In this document: positions 61,284 to 64,000 of the stretch, piece by piece
Position numbering within the stretch: position 1 is the first letter of the stretch
Layout of the letters: each line of letters begins with the position of its first letter
Source of the DNA: Palleronia sediminis
GTDB lineage: Bacteria > Pseudomonadota > Alphaproteobacteria > Rhodobacterales > Rhodobacteraceae
Assembly: GCF_004358695.1 (NCBI RefSeq)
Contig: NZ_SNAA01000012.1
Location: 62,001-126,000 of the forward strand
Reading direction: 5' to 3'
Length of the DNA: 64,000 nt
Position numbers and translations under genes: made by a program
Notes under the pieces: model-generated
Databases searched by the model: none
What the model was told of the DNA's origin: nothing
Seen by the model: only the letters and a program-made list of their open reading frames with translations

Positions 61284-61312
61284 GGCAGCGGCGCGCGAAT
61301 GGCGCCGCTGCC
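61284..61312 (-). other. Intercistronic stem-loop after the binding-protein gene
   Basis: GGCAGCGGCGC (61284-61294) and GCGCCGCTGCC (61302-61312) form an 11-base-pair perfect stem, 19 bases beyond the binding-protein stop and before the ATPase start. A differential-expression or RNA-stability element is likely. Confidence 0.6.
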
Positions 61313-61330
61313 CGTGTCGTTCGGGTCGGA

Positions 61331-62341
61331 TCAGAAGGGGAAGTCCTGCCAGTTCGACGCGTCGACATCGACCCAGGCCTGTCCGCGCACGATGATCCCG
61401 TCGCCCGCACCCGGCGTGACCGACACCGATTCATAGCCCGGAACGCCCAGGTCCATGCCGTCGTTGACTTCTTCGCCGTTCATCGCCATTTCGGCGAGCT
61501 TGTTCATGACATAGCCCGCGTCCTTGGGGTCCCAGAAGGCGATGCCGTCGATGGCCCCGGTGTCGAGATACTGGCCCGAATCCTGCGGCAGGCCGATGCC
61601 GACCACGCAGGTCGAGTCCTGCAGGTCCGCCTCTTCGACGGCGCGGCCGATGCCGATCACGTCGATGGCCGATCCCCCCTGAAAGCCCTTGATGTCGGGA
61701 TAGGTGCGCAGCAATTCGCGCGCGACCTCGTAGGCCTTGTTGGGGTCGTTGAAGGACTCGTTGCTCTCCGATACGAGTTCCATCCCCGGATGGTTCTCCT
61801 TGGCATTGGCGATGCCGCCGGCGGCCCACTGCATGTGGGTCAGGCTGCCGACCGAGCCGACGAAGGTGGTCCACTTGCCCTCGCCGCCCATGCACTCGAC
61901 CAGCTTCTTGTTGAGATGCTCGCCGAAGGCGGTGTTGTCGAAGGCCTCGAGGTCGATATCGGTGTTCACCATCGTCTCGGCTTCGTGCGTGATGACGGTG
62001 ATGCCCTGCCCCTTGGCGCGGCGCAGCGCGCCCTCGAGGGTCGAGGGGTCCATCGGCACGATGGCCAGCGCGTCTACGCCCTGCGCCACGAGATCCTGCA
62101 CGATGGCGGTCTGCTGGGCGGCATCGGCCTGCGCCGGGCCGACCTGGCGGGCATTCACGCCCTCGTTCTCGGCGTCGAAGGCATCGACGCCTTCTTCCAT
62201 CCGGGTGAACCAGTTTTCGCCGGTGATCTTGACGACGGTCACGACGTCCTTCGCGTCCTGCGCCTGCACGGCAAGGGGCGCCGCAAGGGCCAATGCCGCG
62301 ATCGCGGTTCCGCGGGTCAGTTTCTGGGTGAGCTTGGTCAT
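61331..62341 (-). CDS. Sugar ABC transporter substrate-binding protein (RhaS/LsrB-like)
   Basis: Periplasmic binding protein of 336 residues. The signal peptide ends at AVQAQD near residue 28. The mature N-terminus VVTVVKITGENWFTRMEEGV and the DALAIVPMDPSTLEGALRRAKGQGI segment match the rhamnose/autoinducer-2 branch of the family. GGAGG lies four bases before the ATG. Stem-loops sit on both sides of the gene, consistent with high expression. Ligand inferred as rhamnose or another deoxysugar from the neighbouring dehydrogenase part. Confidence 0.88.
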   Translation of the reverse strand: MTKLTQKLTRGTAIAALALAAPLAVQAQDAKDVVTVVKITGENWFTRMEEGVDAFDAENEGVNARQVGPAQADAAQQTAIVQDLVAQGVDALAIVPMDPSTLEGALRRAKGQGITVITHEAETMVNTDIDLEAFDNTAFGEHLNKKLVECMGGEGKWTTFVGSVGSLTHMQWAAGGIANAKENHPGMELVSESNESFNDPNKAYEVARELLRTYPDIKGFQGGSAIDVIGIGRAVEEADLQDSTCVVGIGLPQDSGQYLDTGAIDGIAFWDPKDAGYVMNKLAEMAMNGEEVNDGMDLGVPGYESVSVTPGAGDGIIVRGQAWVDVDASNWQDFPF

Positions 62342-62413
62342 GTGTCCTCCACTGTGGTCTCGGTTTCGTCAGGGGCTTTTGCCGAGAGACCTTGCGGCAA
62401 GCCGTCGAGGCGA

Positions 62414-62433
62414 CCGGGGGCGACGGCCCCCGG
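62414..62433 (-). other. Intercistronic stem-loop before the binding-protein gene
   Basis: CCGGGGGC (62414-62421) pairs with GCCCCCGG (62426-62433) just after the permease stop at 62439 on the minus strand. It lies in the 97-base gap leading to the binding-protein gene. Confidence 0.5.
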
Positions 62434-62438
62434 CCGGG

Positions 62439-63443
62439 TCACGCTTTGCTGCGGGGCCGGATCGCGGTCGACCAATAGGCCGACAGATCCGCCCGCGAGA
62501 ATGCCAGGAACACCAGGAGCAACACGCCCCACGCCAGGTCCCGCACGAAGTTCGACAGGGCCAGGAAGTTGAAATAGCTCGACAGAAGTTGCAGGGCCGT
62601 CGCCGACAGCACGACGCAGATGACGCGGCCGTACCCGCCTTCGGGGCGGACCCCGGCCATCACTGCGATCAGGATGGCCACCAGCACATAGGACGAGCCG
62701 TAATCCCATTTCATCGACGAGGTGCGCGCGGCGATCACCACGCCGGCCAGCCCTGCAAAGGCGCCCGAGAGCATGTAGACCTGCACCAGCAGCCAGCGGG
62801 TGCGCACCCCGGCGAACCGCGCGGCGGTGTGGTTGCTGCCCATCAGGAACAGCAGCCGCCCCGATTTCGTCGCCCGCAGCCAAAGCGCGAGCCCCGCGGC
62901 GACGGCGAGGAACATCCAGACCGACGGCGACAGACCCAGGACCGGCGAATTGGCGAAATCGTCCAGCGCGGGCACATAGCCCAGCGTCTGCGCCGAGCCG
63001 CCGGTGAGGATGACCGCGATCCCGGTGAACAAAAGCTGCGTCCCGAGTGTCGCGATGATCGAGGTGACGCCGACGAACCCGATGATGAGACCGTTCACCA
63101 CCCCGCCCAGCAGCCCGACCCCCAGCGACAGCAGCCCGAACGCCAGCAGATAGACCTGCCCGCTCATCCCGCTGTCGGCGATGGGCCCGAGAATCAGAAA
63201 GGCGCAGATCCCCGCGAGGTTGGCCAGCGCGATGCCCGACAGGTCGATCCCCCCGCGCCCCGCGATCATGGCAAGCATGACACCCATCGCCAGGAGCCCG
63301 ATCTCGGGCACCTGCGAGGCCATGGATTGCAGGTTGAAGGGCGACAGGAACCGCTCGCCCACGGTGAGGCCCGCGGCCGCGAGGATGGCGAGGTTGACCG
63401 CGATCAACCCCACCATCTGGATATCGAGCGACCGGCCCCGCAT
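62439..63443 (-). CDS. Sugar ABC transporter permease (first permease, RhaP/RbsC-like)
   Basis: Membrane subunit of 334 residues with about ten hydrophobic segments. Landmarks are NLQSMASQVPEIGLLAMGVMLAMIAGRGGIDLSG in pieces, GFVGVTSIIATLGTQLLFTG, and GVRPEGGYGRV. The GRGGIDLS motif replaces the common TGGIDLS form. It begins three bases after the dehydrogenase stop, so it is co-transcribed with that gene. With the second permease it forms the transport channel. Confidence 0.9.
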   Translation of the reverse strand: MRGRSLDIQMVGLIAVNLAILAAAGLTVGERFLSPFNLQSMASQVPEIGLLAMGVMLAMIAGRGGIDLSGIALANLAGICAFLILGPIADSGMSGQVYLLAFGLLSLGVGLLGGVVNGLIIGFVGVTSIIATLGTQLLFTGIAVILTGGSAQTLGYVPALDDFANSPVLGLSPSVWMFLAVAAGLALWLRATKSGRLLFLMGSNHTAARFAGVRTRWLLVQVYMLSGAFAGLAGVVIAARTSSMKWDYGSSYVLVAILIAVMAGVRPEGGYGRVICVVLSATALQLLSSYFNFLALSNFVRDLAWGVLLLVFLAFSRADLSAYWSTAIRPRSKA

Positions 63444-63446
63444 GGC

Positions 63447-64000
63447 TCAGCGCACCATCGCGGCGGTGTTGCCGCCGTCGACCGTGACGATGGCGCCGGT
63501 GGTCCGGTCCGCCGCGGCGAGATAGGCGAATGCATCGGCCACGTCCGAGGCGCGCACCTCGCGGTGCAGCAGGTTGCCCCGCATGTAGGTGTCTGCATCG
63601 ACGCCGCGGGCGGCCGCCCGCTCGGCGATCATCGCGTCGTTCAAAAGGCCCGTGCGGATGCGGTCGGCATTGACCGCGTTGGCGGTGATGCCGTCGGGCC
63701 CGTGTTCGACGGCCAGTTGCCGCACCAGCGCCAGCAACGCGGATTTCGAGATGCCGTAGGGTCCGAAACCCTGCCCCGGATTCAGCGCCTGTTTCGAGAC
63801 GTTGAAAAGCAGCGCGCCGCCCGTTCCCTGCGCGCGCATGATCGCGACGGCGGCCCGCGCGGAATGAAGCGCGCCCATCAGGTTCACGTCGAGCGAGCGG
63901 TCGACCGTTTCGAGATCGACCTCGGCCATGGCGCCCTGCAAGGCGACGCCGGCGTTCGAGACGAGGATATCGAGCCCGCCATAGGTCTCGGCGATCCGGG
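63447..64000 (-). CDS. Short-chain dehydrogenase domain, RhaD-type bifunctional aldolase/dehydrogenase, C-terminal part
   Basis: Partial gene whose start lies beyond the right edge. The visible 184 residues are an SDR domain: GGLDILVSNAGVAL, FNVSKQALNPGQGFGPYGISK with Tyr and Lys, then NAVNADRIRTGLL and a terminal AIVTVDGGNTAAMVR. The SKQALNPG, NADRIR and YMRGNLL segments match the C-terminal half of the bifunctional rhamnulose-1-phosphate aldolase/lactaldehyde dehydrogenase family. This is the basis for proposing rhamnose-type catabolism for the ABC cluster. Whether the aldolase half is present cannot be seen. Confidence 0.75.
   Translation of the reverse strand, partial: RIAETYGGLDILVSNAGVALQGAMAEVDLETVDRSLDVNLMGALHSARAAVAIMRAQGTGGALLFNVSKQALNPGQGFGPYGISKSALLALVRQLAVEHGPDGITANAVNADRIRTGLLNDAMIAERAAARGVDADTYMRGNLLHREVRASDVADAFAYLAAADRTTGAIVTVDGGNTAAMVR

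Noticed and set aside
59689-61434. N-terminal extension of the permease frame through the ATPase gene
   Set aside because: The extension overlaps the ATPase in another frame and has no homology; the permease starts naturally at 59688 with an ATGA overlap.
1-64000. Search for tRNA/rRNA genes, insertion sequences, prophage genes and CRISPR arrays
   Set aside because: No cloverleaf-like T-loop sequences, transposase motifs, integrase genes or regularly spaced repeats were recognised by eye; a covariance-model search would be needed to exclude small RNAs.

Overview
The window is a high-GC chromosomal segment from an alphaproteobacterium, most likely a member of the Rhodobacterales (Roseobacter/Paracoccaceae type). 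This rests on the block parB-parA-rsmG-mnmG-mnmE-rho-hemJ | maf-aroE-coaE-dnaQ-secB-fxsA-Tim44-mltA-smr, a known alphaproteobacterial origin-proximal arrangement. It also rests on a consensus parS site inside the start of mnmG and a gene-free segment with a perfect DnaA box exactly where transcription diverges (39706-40065). I interpret that segment as the chromosome origin. No tRNA, rRNA, CRISPR array, prophage or insertion sequence was seen.

Left of the origin: 1-4650 is a Dpp/Opp-type peptide ABC importer (partial ATPase divergent from two permeases and a binding protein) followed by a glutamine-amidotransferase-like gene. 4746-13434 is the most unusual part. It holds an NCS1 nucleobase/ureide permease, a free-standing homologue of the allophanate hydrolase C-terminal domain, a biuret-hydrolase-like cysteine amidohydrolase and an AllS-like LysR regulator. 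Next to these is a four-gene operon allH-fdrA-allG-carbamate kinase, homologous to the oxamate carbamoyltransferase system of E. coli. Together they suggest uptake and energy-conserving phosphorolysis of a carbamoylated (ureide) compound. 13789-21380 encodes glucan and trehalose metabolism: TreS-maltokinase fusion and GlgE on one strand, OtsB and OtsA on the other. 21571-25631 is a 2-hydroxyacid dehydrogenase with a tripartite tricarboxylate transporter whose TctA and TctB are fused. 25663-29906 is an RND efflux pair. 30048-32419 has a Met-rich EF-hand protein and a persulfide-response module (BigR/SqrR-like repressor, persulfide dioxygenase, rhodanese). 32430-39705 holds the leftward origin-flanking housekeeping genes.

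Right of the origin: 40066-46278 holds the rightward housekeeping genes, followed by an MFS transporter, hslU (without adjacent hslV) and a WYL-domain protein with a Tat-like leader. 49616-56869 is a sugar/polyol catabolic cluster: SorC-family regulator, RbsABC-type importer, threitol-dehydrogenase-like SDR, DhaK and DhaL. 57020-58291 encodes a secreted FAS1-PRC barrel protein. 58642-64000 is a second sugar ABC cluster on the minus strand, headed by the C-terminal part of a protein resembling the bifunctional rhamnulose-1-phosphate aldolase/dehydrogenase, so a rhamnose-type substrate is likely.

Most genes are packed in operons with ATGA or TGATG stop/start overlaps. Several starts are TTG or GTG, supported by Shine-Dalgarno spacing. 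All functional statements come from reading motifs and family knowledge. No database search was possible.
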